DNA of 64,000 nt from Gnetum montanum (Eukaryota > Streptophyta > Gnetopsida > Gnetales > Gnetaceae): assembly GCA_015680685.1 (NCBI GenBank), contig MNCI01025271.1, forward strand, positions 62,001-126,000, in the 5' to 3' direction. A program made the translations under genes and the position numbers. Position 1 is the stretch's first letter. Each line of letters opens with the position of its first letter. This document shows positions 22,820 to 34,455 of this stretch, piece after piece. Under the pieces are notes generated by a model. It ran no database searches and was not told the DNA's origin. It was given only the letters and a program-made list of their open reading frames with translations.

Positions 22820-23912
22820 TTAAACCACAGTTAGAGAAGCTTTATTTGATGATCTATACACCAAGGCCCTAGATTTATCTAAAAACACTAATTGGAAAAC
22901 GTTAGCTCAAACTAAAAAAATTGAAGTTCAAAAGGGAGGAAAATAATACCCTTTTAAAATAGGAGCCTATTTACATCTAGATGAAATACAAAGCATTGTT
23001 GACCTATTACATGAATTTAATGATGTTCTGGCTTGGACTTACAAAGACCTTAGGGCTTTAAATCCACTAGTGATGACACATACCATTCCCCTTAGGCTAG
23101 AAACAAAACCATTCAGGCAGAAGCTTAGACCTGTGAATCCAAAGATTGAAATCCTTATGAAAGAAAAAATTGATAAACTCCTAGAATCCAAAATAATTTA
23201 TCCAGTAAAACACTCTTGTTGGATCTCAAACTTAGTACTTGTTAGGAAACGAACTAGTGAGTTAAGGTTATGTATTGGTTTTCGTAACCTTAATACTTCT
23301 GGCATCAAGGATAATTATCCACTCCCCCTTATGGAGGAGTTATTGCAAATTGTGAATGGTGCTCAAATGTATTCCTTTTTAGATGGGTATTTAGGATATA
23401 ACCAAATTTTAGTGAATAAGAAGGACCAATATAAGACAGCTTTTACAAGAAAGTGGGGAACCTTTCAATTTGCTAAAATGCCATTTAGCCTCATAAATGT
23501 TGGCTCTACCTTCCAAAGAGCTATGGACAAAACTTTTGAGGGGCTAATTAGAAAGTGTATTGTTATCTACCTTGATGACTTAATTGTTTTCTCTAAAGAT
23601 AGAGGTATGCACCTTAGAGACCTTAGAAATGTTTTTATGAGATGTAGACAATTTGGCATCACCTTGAATGCAAAGAAATACATCTTCGGTGTTCAAAGTG
23701 GTAAATTTCTAGGTCATATAGTGACCAAAGAGGGGATTGCAATTGATCCTGAGCAAGTAAATACAATTTTAGAAATACCATACCCCTTATCCAAGACTCA
23801 TCTAAGGGCTTTCTTTGGAAAGATTAATTTTGTTAGACGATTTATCCCAATCTATGCTGAATTAGTTAGACCGCTAAATGACATGCTTAAGAAAGATAGT
23901 AATATGCATTGA
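22820..23912 (+). pseudogene. Gypsy reverse transcriptase
   Basis: After a decayed pre-RT segment (FNDVLAWTYKDL, 23010-23060), an uninterrupted 280-codon frame (23070-23912) covers the RT core. It has RQKLRP, LLESKIIYPV, LRLCIGFRNLN, DNYPLPLMEELL, YSFLDGYLGYNQI, KTAFTRKWGTFQF, and the catalytic YLDD motif in IVIYLDDLIVFSKD. It also has thumb-region FLGHIV and the connection segment FFGKINFVRRFI. All three catalytic Asp positions appear present. It copies element RNA into DNA in cytoplasmic particles. The block is open but separated from its neighbours by stops. Confidence 0.93.
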
Positions 23913-23930
23913 ACAAATGATAGAAAGAAT

Positions 23931-24500
23931 GTGTTTCTTACTATTAAAGAAGCTATAATTGATGCACCTATCCTAGCTTCTCCTTGGTATGAAAATGATT
24001 TCTACTTATATGCCTTTTCTAGCGATGTTACAGCTGCTGCTATCTTAACCCAAGACATAAACGATCAAGGTGAAAGACCCATAGCTTTCATGTCTGCACC
24101 TTTAAAGGATGCAAAATTGAGATACTCACCCATAGAGAAGAAATTGTATGCTGTGATAAAAGCCTTCAAGAAATTCCGCTACTACTTGTTAAACTCAAAA
24201 TTCTTTGTCATTGTCCCTGATCCAACCACCATTGCTTTAGCCAAATTACAAGATCCTAGTGAGAAATGCACTAAGTGGGTTATGAAGCTCTAAGAATATG
24301 ATATTCAATGGAAGGTAGCAAAGTTAGTTAGAGGGATTGGTCTTGCTAAATTAATAGCTAATACTTCAACCTTTGAATATTGTGATGCATCCATAGATAC
24401 AGAATCAATTCCTCTACATATATTATCCATCAATGAAGAAAATGATATCCCATTTGCTTCCAATTGGTTGTTTGATCCATGGTATGGGGATATCAAATTT
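23931..24500 (+). pseudogene. Gypsy RT-associated RNase H
   Basis: It follows RT directly: APILASPWYENDFYLYAFSSDVTAAAIL (the usual D-A-S is replaced by F-S-S-D), RPIAFMSAPLKDAKLRYSPIEKKLYAV (Glu conserved), and FRYYLLNSKFFVIVPDPTTI. The latter has the Y/V-x-x-D position altered to VPDPT. A stop follows KWVMKL at 24293; reading on, EYDIQWK and later sequence continue the family's link to integrase. Several catalytic positions look substituted, which could fit a degenerate native RNase H complemented by the extra domain, or simple decay. Confidence 0.85.
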
Positions 24501-24539
24501 TATTTAACTTTCCATCGTTGTCCCTCAGATTTACCTAAA

Positions 24540-25751
24540 TAGAAAAGAAAGCTCTTAATATCAAAATGTTCTAAATTCGCTCTAATAAATGGTGAATTAT
24601 TTAGAAATAACTTCCAAGGGATATACCTTCAGTGTTTAAACCAAGAGCAAGCTAATGAAGCTGTAAAACAATTTCACGATGAAGGACATATAGGATACCG
24701 CTCATTAGTTCAAAAAATTGTGAGGGCTGGTTATTATTGGCCTACTATGATTAATGATGCTTATAACCTAGTTAAGACGTGTGTTCAATGCCAAATATTT
24801 AAAGGTAAAGATTCCAAGAGTTTGGCCCCGTTACAACCTATAATAGAAACAAGACCATTTTCCCAATGGGCCTTAGATTTTATTGGAGTGATCAATCCTT
24901 TATCTACCATCCTACATAACTTTATTTTGACAGCCACTGATTATTATACACATTGGTTAGAGGTGAAAGCAACCAAAAATGCATCATCTTGTGAGGTCAT
25001 TCGCTTCTTAGAAAATGATATAATCCCTAGATATGATTATCCATATGCTTTAGTAGTTGATAATGGGCCTGCCTTCATTTCCATAGAGTTTACAAATTGG
25101 GCTAGAGATCATAACATCATTGTCAAGGCAGTAACCGAATATTACCCACAAGGTAATGTCTTGGCTGATTCTTCCAACAAAATTATATTAGATGGGATTA
25201 AAAAGTTGGTAGCTCAAAATCCACGAACTTGGCACGAACAATTAAAATGGGTAGTTTGGGCTGATAGGATTCATTACAAAGAATCGATCAAGACTACACC
25301 ATATGATTTAGCATACGGACAGGAACCCATATTGCCAATTAATTTACAGATCCCTACATATCAATTCTTCTTGGACTACTTACCAACTAACGAGCATCTA
25401 ATATCACGAGCATGTGACATTTTGAACTTAGAACTTAAAAGGTTTAAAGAAATCGAAAATATGTGTGGTCATCAACAAATTGTCAAGAGATGGTTCGATA
25501 AAAAATATGCGACTAAAAATTTTCAAGTAGGTGATCTAGTCCTTAAGAGAGATAGAGCGTCTGGTCAAACTGGCCCTCAAACTAAGTTTTCACCTATGTG
25601 GTCAGGTCCATTCCAAATTGTAGACATCACTGCCCCAAATGTGTTTAAGATTGCTGATTTGCAAGGATATAGGTTGAATAGGAATTTTAATGCATTTCAT
25701 TTGAAACATTTCTACTCAGGTACCCCACGTGGGCATCTGGTAGATTCTTAG
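24540..25751 (+). pseudogene. Gypsy integrase
   Basis: The N-terminal zinc-binding H-x3-H...C-x2-C is visible (FHDEGHIGYRSL ... TCVQCQIF, about 24670-24800). The catalytic core has FSQWALDFIG (first Asp), ALVVDNGPAF (second Asp) and GNVLADSSNKIIL, where the catalytic Glu of the usual G-x-A-E-x-x-N-K is Asp. The C-terminal part (WFDKKYATKNFQVGDLVL...GPFQIVDI) is the GPY/F-like module. No chromodomain follows before the stop at 25751. The frame is open from 24720. Integrase would insert the cDNA; the Glu-to-Asp change probably inactivates this copy. Confidence 0.93.
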
Positions 25752-26985
25752 TTGCATGTTTTCTTCCCCTTTTTCATTGCATTTCATATGTATATTATTG
25801 CATTTTCATATTTTGCTTGCATTTCCATCATTTCTTTCTTAGCATATTGTTTTGATTATTGTGTTCTTCATATGATTTTAATAATCATTGGTCATTTGAG
25901 TTACTTGATATTGGGTCATCTTAACACCATTGGAAAATAATGTAGGTATAATCTAACTTACTATTACTATAATATAATGCTATAAAATCCACTCTATATT
26001 TTATACCGTGACTCTTTCCAATTGATTCCAAGGTTTCAATTTATTTGTTATGNNNNNNNNNNNNNNNNNNNNNNNNNNNNNNNNNNNNNNNNNNNNNNNN
26101 NNNNNNNNNNNNNNNNNNNNNNNNNNNNNNNNNNNNNNNNNNNNNNNNNNNNNNNNNNNNNNNNNNNNNNNNNNNNNNNNNNNNNNNNNNNNNNNNNNNN
26201 NNNNNTGAAGTGTGTTCATTTCTACTTGAGAACCCTTAGCCACCCAGGAGACCTGCTATGATGCCACCAATCAAAGGCACATACACGAGGGTTGAATTGC
26301 ACCATGGGCAAAGTTTCCAAAAGGACTATTCTCTTTGGCAGTGTAGCTAATCGGCCAGAATTATGTTGGAATTCCTACCTCAAGAATGAAGTACACCATG
26401 AGCAAAGTTTCCTTTAAAAAAAACAAAACAAAAAATGAGGACCATGTTCATTGGCAGTGTAATAAGTTCTTAAGTGTGATGGGGTCCAACAGCAATCTTC
26501 ACCCTAACCTCCATTTCCCCTTTTAAATTTAAGTTTCCAAAAAGACACAGAAAAAACCAAGGAAAAATATGAAAGTTGTGGCTTACTATGATCTAACATG
26601 AGTTTTAGCTCATCCTCCTCATTAAGTTTTGTATAAGTCACTTGCCCAAAATAGTCTGCATACTTTTACTGTTACCTTGTGAGAATATTGAGAATGAGAG
26701 CTTAAGTATATATCTACATATATATATATAATTACACATATAAATCTATAGATCTTAGTTAAAATAACAATAAATTATATATTTAGATTTTAATGGTTGT
26801 TTGGATGAGCTATGTCAATGTCTTTTTCGATTATTTGGTTATTTTGATCATGTTTAGAACATTATAGTTTACTTTCAAGTTTGCATTTCTTGTTTCATGT
26901 TGTTTTTGTTTTCCCATAATTTGCATTTTCATTCAAAATTTTCTAGTTCTTGCACTTGCATGCAATCTGTAGTTTGGGGGCTAAG
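25752..26985 (+). other. 3' untranslated part of the gypsy element
   Basis: Non-coding, T-rich at first. It contains the gap at 26053-26205 and an imperfect direct repeat ('caccatg.gcaaagtttcc' ... 'ttggcagtgta') at about 26302-26346 and 26392-26462. The last 15 bases (26971-26985, agtttgggggctaag) form a purine-rich stretch directly before the 3' LTR and are the likely polypurine tract for plus-strand priming. Confidence 0.75.
26053..26205. other. Assembly gap (153 N)
   Basis: Unknown bases inside the 3' untranslated part of the gypsy element. ORFs across it are meaningless. Confidence 0.99.
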
Positions 26986-28194
26986 TGTTGAGGCCAACCC
27001 CACCCATGCTAGGCATAGGGCCTTGTTTGAACAAGTTCAATATCTGAAAAAAAAATCAGAAGTCATACAGTATTGACATATCAAGTCCTTTAAAATTAAA
27101 ATAATAATAATAATAATAAAAATGGAAAAAATTAAAAAATAATAAAATAATAAAATTATAAAATAGAGCACCATAAGCTTGCGCATGGCCATTGTCCATG
27201 TGTTTGTGGGCTTCGATGGCCCATAAACAATAGATGAACAAGCATCCACCCATGACTCATGACCCATGATGATTATCTTGTTTTCTTTTTTTTTTCTTTC
27301 TCGCGGCGATATGAGGAAAAAGCCAAAAATAATACCCGGCAAAGGCTACTGGTAGTTTAGGGTTAGGGTCTTTCTCTTGTCAGGCCACTATTTAGAGGGA
27401 AGAGCCAATAGCTAGCCGAGAGGGGGCAAAGGGATTTCTCTCAGGATAATCAGGGGAGAGGTGAGCATCTCTCTTTGTTCCTATGTGGTCCTCCTACCTG
27501 GCGATGATAGACGGAAGACGGCAGACACAGGAGCGTAGCATATGCGGTAGAGTGCACGGCAACGGTCATCACTTGACCTCCCCTCCCCTACTCCAGCCGG
27601 TAGGGCATGTGACGTGAACAAGGCATCGTTACAAGCAGTGGCCTCTCTCATGGAGTAGTGCAAATGGTGCATGACGGACCATAGGCTGTAAGTAACCACG
27701 TACGATAGCGGCTAGTTATGCATGGTGGTCTGGTGCACGTCAACAGGGGTATCCATAACGGCCTTGTGAGCATCATAGGTGGCGATCATTTGGTAGCAAC
27801 AAACTCCTCTAAACTGCAGTGGGAAGTCCTCTTATCTCCCTTGCAAGTAGTTGCTACAGTAGAAAAATCTATCTCTACCACAAGGGCAGCAACAGCAGTA
27901 GCAACCGCATACTGAAAGCACCTTTTGCAGTGGGACTGATAAAATTTAAACTTTTGAATTATTTATCATCCTAGAAATTGCACAAATTATTTTGAGTTTC
28001 CAATATTAAATTAAATTTAAGTTTTAAATATTTTGCTTTAAAATATTATTATTATTCTTGTTTTGTCCCATAGCCCTTTCCAGCTAAGACTATTCCCAGG
28101 TTTCCGTACCCATACGGGAGGCACCCTACGTGATAGTCTCCTAAAATGAGTTTTCACAGGTATTGGCAACGTGTCCAAAATTTATGCATCAATA
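26986..28194 (+). mobile_element. 3' LTR of the nested gypsy element
   Basis: 1209 bp, starting TGTTGAGG and ending ATCAATA; the terminal CA of the 5' LTR is TA here, a single transition. It is preceded by a purine tract and followed by the AGGAG target duplication. It contains one copy of the 31-bp unit and a segment near 27525-27565 absent from the 5' LTR. ORFs inside are spurious. Confidence 0.93.
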
Positions 28195-28705
28195 AGGAGG
28201 AATATGGTAACTGGTTTTCTTCCAGGTTATTTGAAGAGAATGCATGAGCTCATGGTGCTAGATCTTGACTATAATATGTTTGAATGGGTAGTCAATTTCC
28301 CAGAGCTGTAGGTGTCAGACCTCTCCAACAACCAACAACCAAGAAAGGGTTAGATTATTTTGATGTGCATGTGATAGAAGGCAACAACGTGATAGACCTG
28401 TTGAGGAACAATCTCACCGGTGAGAGTCCAGAAACCACAGGAGCACTAACTACCTTGAGACTACTAAGTTTATCCAATAATAGGTTGATTGGGCACATCT
28501 GGAAGAGTCAACTTTAAGATGCAACAATTTATCTGGAAAAATTCCAATGCAATTAATTAAACTTTTTGAGTGTTCTAAATGTTTTTCATAACATTTTGTG
28601 GTAGAATTTCCAAAAGCAGATAATTTTCCACATTTGATGAAAGTTTGTTTGGAGAGATTGAATGTTTGTGTGGATTTCCTACATACACTAAGTTTTGTAC
28701 CCACT
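28195..28705 (+). pseudogene. Second LRR receptor-like copy, right part
   Basis: It continues the LRR cut at 18171: RNM-TGFLPGYLKRMHELMVLDL-YNMF, then NNLTGES-ETTGALTTLRLLSLSNNRLIGHI and the closing segment with CLCGFPTYT near 28660-28690. From about 28360 it matches 1780-2140 of the C-terminal fragment. Frameshifts and stops occur after LGHI-KSQL and in the following LRR. The sequence diverges before a membrane segment can be seen, so the copy lost its anchor or is truncated there. Confidence 0.85.
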
Positions 28706-31700
28706 TCTCTTCCTTCTCATTAGCAATCTGGAGCTTGGTTACACATATCTCTACCTTTAGTTTTCATCTTGATTCATTGGTCATTAATTTTGACTTTAGT
28801 TTCTACCATAAATCAAAATTGATGCAAAAATTAATGAGTTGTCTTATTATCTGCATCATTTTCTAGAAGATCCTCTTATCACATGATAAGTCCTCTATAT
28901 TAATGTTTTACATCTGAAACATCAACCCCACTCATCATATTATTGATCTAAGTGTCAAATCATCTTTTTAGGGTTATCTTCATGACTTCTTTTGAATTGA
29001 CATTAAAAATGACCACTAGCATCATTCTTTAGATCACTTTCTATGTTTTGCTCATTGTCTTTGTGAAATTGATATACAAACTAATGTAATGTGTCCTTTC
29101 TTGTGTCATTGCTATTATCATTTCTAGGCTTAAAAAAGTTGTAATAATTAACATCATTAGTTTTTTGCATATTATCTATATTTCTCAAGGTTTCTCAATG
29201 TATCTTTATTTTTCCTAAGTACTTTATTTGCGTAATTCTCTTTCCCACAAAACCTTTATTATCTCTATCAATCTTGTATAAGGTTTTTGTTTATTCATAT
29301 TTTTCCTAAGCACTCTATTTGCATAATTCTCTTCTTCATAAAACCTTTATTATCTCTATCAATCTTGTATAAGTGTTTTGTTTATTCATTTTACCCATAT
29401 ACCTGAGAAATAAAGTTACGGTTCTTCCTCTTTATTTCATTTCTAGATTCTAGTTGTTTGCATGTTTTAGTTTCTTTATTATTGATCTTGTAATTACCAT
29501 TCTTGATTATATTACCTTTCATTCTCACTACAACACTAGGTATAACATCATTAGTAAAAAAAAGTGAAATGAATTTTTTTTTGAAAATCTCTATTTTTTA
29601 TAGCAAAAATATATACTAGTTTGGAATAAAACATTTTGTCATTTATATGTCTATGTTGGTTCTAGCATGCACTTTGAACTTTCACACTTTACCAACATTT
29701 ATTACTCATGTTGTGGATTTTAAATAATAAGAAAAAATGAATTCTACAAACCAAAATTTAAAGTAATTAGAGCTCATGTCTACATATGGAAGTACAAAAA
29801 ATTGAAGTGAAAACATGAAGATAAAAGGAAAAAGTTAAATATAAAGAAAGATAACTTACAATTTTTTGTAACATAGAAACAAAAACCTTGTAAATTTTTT
29901 TTAAAATTTTAGATCATATGGGATAATATAGGAAAATATATTTACTTTTTTCTTTATTAAAAGATTGATGGATGGATGCAATAATAGAATAACCCCAATC
30001 TTTGTCCCTTCATTAGTTATAATGGCTCCATCAAATGCCTATAATACATAAGCATATTATGTTCTATTTTCATTAAGAAGCAACAATATTGATTTGATTA
30101 TAAAATTTCTCTCCATATTCATCAATTGATTATTTATCACATTCATCAACATTCACCAATTTATCAAGGTTTCATGCATCATTATACTTCATTGTATTTC
30201 AGGAAGTCTAAAAATCACATTTGGGATTACTTTTTGTAATGAATTTTAACTGTCAATTCAAGTCAAAATTTTATAAATAAGTAGATTGTTCGGAGAGCTT
30301 TATATCAAGTATTCACTTATTCCATAACTCTTTCAAATTACAAATATATTTATTTCATAAATCACCAATTTCTATCATGGATGTTGAACAATTTTATTCA
30401 AGACTTTTCAAGATAGATTTTAATCATAAAATAAATTTCAATTGATCTAAAATTTTACACGCTTATAGAATGCATAATGAGCTTTCCAACAAGCCCACGA
30501 TCAGCCCAAAACTCATATAGATTGCAAAGATATCATATATACAAAATTAGAAAAAATTTAGTTTTTTTATAGTTGGGCCTCCCACATTATTCAGCAAATC
30601 AGGTTGCTAAAAAAATCCTACAAAATAAAAAATTCTTTTGAATCTTCTTACTTCAATAAAAAAACCAATAATCTAAATAGTACAAATAATTATTCTCGTA
30701 ATGCAAACTTAGATGCATATTTATAGGTGAATTATCTTCTCCATCTTCTTTTACTATAGCAAAATTTATTGTCTTTCTATTTATAATATTTTTATATAAA
30801 GTTTTAGTTTTAGTTTCATGATATTGAGTATTAGTTGTTAGTTACATGGTAACATGGCAATAATTACAAATCAACCATATTCCAAAAATGTATAGGTCCT
30901 TTAAGGTGTGGATTTCTTAACATTGACGCTGGAATTGCAAATAAATTGATTCTTTTGAATAGTATTAGCTTATTTGATAGCTTTGATATTTTTGGTTTTG
31001 TTAAAAACTTGTGAAGATGTTGGTTCTGAAATTTTTGTAGTTTCTTGATTTATTAAATTTGTTTCAAGAAATACAAGAGTAGGGCAAAGAGGGAGACCTT
31101 CTTGGAGCATTGCAATGCTAGTGAAAAAATCTCTTGAAAATTGTGTACTTTAAAAAAATTGATGATCATAAACAATTTGTTTGACTTAAAATCTTATGTT
31201 AGCATGGTTGTGCTTTTCTTACCATATGCTATTTTTCTCCTAAAGATGATACATTGTACGATTATATAGGGTTATCTTGCAATCATCCTTTTTAGTTCTT
31301 ACATGGAGATATTGTAGCAAAAGGCTCAATATTTATTTATGGAAATTGTAATGCAAGGATAGATTCATAGCAAAGAAAAATTATTAAATGACAACATAAT
31401 GTTGGCAGCTTAGACAAGATCATAGTTAAACACAATATTTTGCAGATGCCACTTTCAATAAGATAGGTCAACAACTATTAGAATGGAATACAATTTTTAA
31501 TCTTATGATTTGCAATAGTTTTGTTAGATTTTCTTAATATTCATCATTTACTTTCACATGACATCAAGGTAACTCTTACATTGATTTGCTTTTATGTTCT
31601 TATAAAGATACTGATTTTATTGAGAAGTTGAAATTTGAGAAGATTCAGTGGAGTCTTGTCATCATCATGTAGAACTTTTGTTGCAAATTCAATTTGTGTC

Positions 31701-31985
31701 TCACATAACAAAAAATAACAATAGACAATAATTCTAAGTACATAATCACCCCAAAAATTAAGGAAAAATATATGAATGCAATACAAAACAAATAGACTCT
31801 TGAAAGATGACATAAGGAGCTTGATCAAATTTTGTTTACAACAACTAAGCAAGTTATGTGTTTATAACAATAAGGGGCTCAAAAGACTTGGTTTGATGAG
31901 GATTGTGTGTAGGTTAGGCAAAATATTAAGAATGCAAATAAGAGTCACAAAGTTTAGTTAAGGCATATAAATTCTTAATTAAAAC
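28706..31985. other. Intergenic, tandem duplication at 29211-29392, no gene
   Basis: AT-rich. Two copies of a 91-bp unit lie in tandem at 29211-29301 and 29302-29392 (landmarks 'tttcctaag-act-tatttgc' and 'atctctatcaatcttgtata'). The remaining sequence shows no domain, LTR terminus or RNA gene. The ORF at 31776-31961 may belong to the decayed upstream part of the LINE that follows. Confidence 0.65.
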
Positions 31986-34062
31986 TGATAGAAGGAAATT
32001 TATCAAGGAGCAGCAGGAATGTTTTTGTTACACCATTAGAAAGAAACCTAGATAGTTTTTAAAATGTTTTCGTAATAAAACCTCTTTATCATTTAATTTT
32101 TCTTTTCAAGATGTTCGCTGATTTTACACTAAGCTATTTACACAAGAAGATGATAATTCTCCTACTATTGTACATTGAGCACCTCTCTAATTTACTCTTT
32201 AGGAAGTCATAGAGGGTATTAAAAAGCTAACATCTAGAAATGTTGTATATTCAAATGGTTTATATGCAGAATTATTAAAGTGGGTAGGATCTACTCTTCA
32301 TAGGAAAATTTGGCATAAATTAAATTTAGCAATGGAGTAAGGATTAAATAAACATTGAAAAACTAGTAAAGTTATTTTATTATATAAAAAGAATGATAAA
32401 CCTAATTTGAACAATTATCGAATAATTTTTGTGAGTAACATATTTGCTAAGTTGTTGGGTATTCTTCTAGAAAAGAGAATTAGTTCTTAGGTTGAAGCTA
32501 ACTAGGTCAGGGCAAGGTGTTAAGCATGTTTTAGACAAAATCACTCCATCATTGATCACATAATTACTCTTAGACACTGCATGATGTTTACAAAAAAATG
32601 TTAATGAAAAAGTTTTTATTTATTTTATTATTTTTGAAAAAGCATATGATTCAATGATCCATACAAAAATATGTTTGCCTTGCATAAAATTGGTCTCCAT
32701 TCAATTTGATTATAGCCACTCAAAGATTATATAAGGACTTATTATTAAAATTACAGACAATAATTCAGAGAAAAACGTTTCAATTCCATAGCAAAATTGG
32801 AGTTATGAAAGGTTATCCACTTTCTTCAACTCTCTTTAGGATCTTTATTGATGAAATGCAAGAATGGTTGTGTAATGGGTAAGATAGTCATGTTATCAAA
32901 ATTGGATCCCAAGTAGTGAATTTTCTTGTATATGTAGATGATGTACCTTAATCTTCATTACTGCAAAAGGTATGAAAAATATGTTGCAAATTTTAGAAAA
33001 TTATTATCATTCATATGATCTTCAAGTGAAAGTAGAAAAAACCAAATTTATGATATGGGATATAAGAGATACCTATTATAACTTCCATTTTAGAGGTACC
33101 AATGTGCAAAGACTAGACTCTTTTAAATATCTAGGTCTTGTTTATATGGGCAATTACATGTGGGGGAAGTACATCAAAGAAAAATGTTAGGAGGTTGCAA
33201 GGATTTAGGACTCTTGACTTAGAAGGTCAGAAAATAATTTTTTCATACTATCATCTCTCCTATTGTATTGCATGTATGTGTTGTTTGGGGATTTGGACTC
33301 AATGCTAAACTTTAAAAAGACATTGAAAAAGTGCAAAAAACCTTTCTTCTCGATGAGTTAAAGGTGAAGATGTAAATACTTTGCTCAATGTTATTATGTG
33401 AGTAGGAGCCTTGTGCTAATTCAATGCATACACTCATAGCTTACATATCTCCAAACAAAACAAATTCTCTAAAGTAGTTTTTGAGAATTCACAAGATCAT
33501 GGTTGGTATTTTCAAAGAATGCAATTGTTGAAAGAATGGATTATCTCTTGGGAGGACATGTAGCAAAATCCTAGGCATATTCGCCAACTAGTTAAGTAAA
33601 AGATTTTAACAGAAATGTCGTCTAATGTGGAAAGTAAGAGACAATTATATTTACACTGCATTAGATTTAATAAACTATATATAGAAGCTCCCTATTTCTC
33701 AACTGCTATTCCAATCAACTATTAAAATGCTATCAGCAAGCTTCACTTAAGTTCTCATCATCTTAAGATTATAAATGGAAGATGAATTCAACTCCACCAT
33801 GAAGAGTACATTTATAGGCTATGTAAATTAAGAGCCTTTGAAGATGACTTACATGTGTTTCCTTCTTATGCTATGGCTACCCATTTGAGACAACATTATA
33901 ATGTTACAGCAAAAAACTTATATAATTTTTTTTATGCCCCCACTAGTGCTTGGTCAATTTGTAGAATTTATCTTTATTTTTCATCACAATGTAATATTTA
34001 TCCAATAAATTCATTGGGTCTTTAGATGTAATGAAGCTTCATTTCATTTCATTTCTTAAGAG
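31986..34062 (+). mobile_element. LINE with decayed reverse transcriptase (not L1-like in sequence)
   Basis: Read across several frames, RT motifs appear in order: GLYAELLKWVGSTLH (32258), KVILLYKKNDKPNLNNYRII (32370-32430), ILLEKRIS, HSIIDHIITLRHC (32545), a K-x-YDS remnant near 32640, the catalytic box V-DDV near 32930, then VKVEKTKFMIWD (33015), FKYLGLVY (33123) and a distal PIEI-like / YI-K segment (33410-33460) with GWYFQRMQLLKEWI. The 3' end has AATAAA at 33998 and a short (CATTT)n tail at 34043-34060. The NNYRPI and FKYLG signatures are those of RTE/Jockey-like LINEs rather than the usual plant L1 type. Numerous stops and frameshifts are present. Confidence 0.72.
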
Positions 34063-34377
34063 ACATGCAGTTAACTCTAGAATTCAACTTTGAGAAAATG
34101 TATATTTTTGTATATACAATATTAAGGATTGATTTTCTTTATACAATTTTATTTGACTTTACTTCATCATTATTCTTATTTCTTCAATTTAACGTCTACA
34201 TAAGAAAGCATCTTACATATTATAAAAAAGTTGTTCTTTTAATCAAAAGTCAAATGCATATGTATAAGTGAATTGTCTTCTTCACTTATTTTTCTATAGA
34301 AAGTTTACTATATTTTTAGGCTATATTTATAACATTTTTATATAAAATTTTAGTTTGAGTATCATAATATTAAACAT

Positions 34378-34455
34378 TGATTGGTAGTAAGATAGTTGTC
34401 TCATACACCATTGTACTCAAAGGTGCTAAGTTCAAAACTCAATATTGACATCCCT
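34378..34455 (+). mobile_element. Possible tRNA-derived SINE head
   Basis: Sequence 'ggtagtaagatagttgtc' (34383-) is followed about 45 bases later by 'aagttcaaaactc' (34427-34440), resembling an A-box region and a B box (GTTCRANNC). The A box is poor and no body or tail is defined, so this is tentative. Confidence 0.35.

Larger units (their letters stand above)
18172..28194 (+). mobile_element. Ty3/gypsy LTR retrotransposon with extra RNase H, nested in an LRR pseudogene
   Basis: A complete but dead element of about 10.0 kb: LTR (18172-19390), leader, gag, protease, archaeal-type RNase H, reverse transcriptase, RNase H, integrase, untranslated 3' part with a gap, purine tract, LTR (26986-28194). 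AGGAG flanks it at 18167-18171 and 28195-28199 as a perfect 5-bp target duplication. The domain order RT-RH-INT makes it Ty3/gypsy. The extra RNase H and the absence of a chromodomain after integrase point to the non-chromoviral Tat-like group. Its extra RNase H lies before RT, whereas that of the gypsy remnant at 47.3-47.7 kb lies after RH. Stop codons interrupt every domain block. Confidence 0.93.

Noticed and set aside
26700-26770. TATA promoter in the AT dinucleotide run
   Set aside because: Simple (TA)n sequence in the element's 3' untranslated part with no downstream gene in a sensible position.
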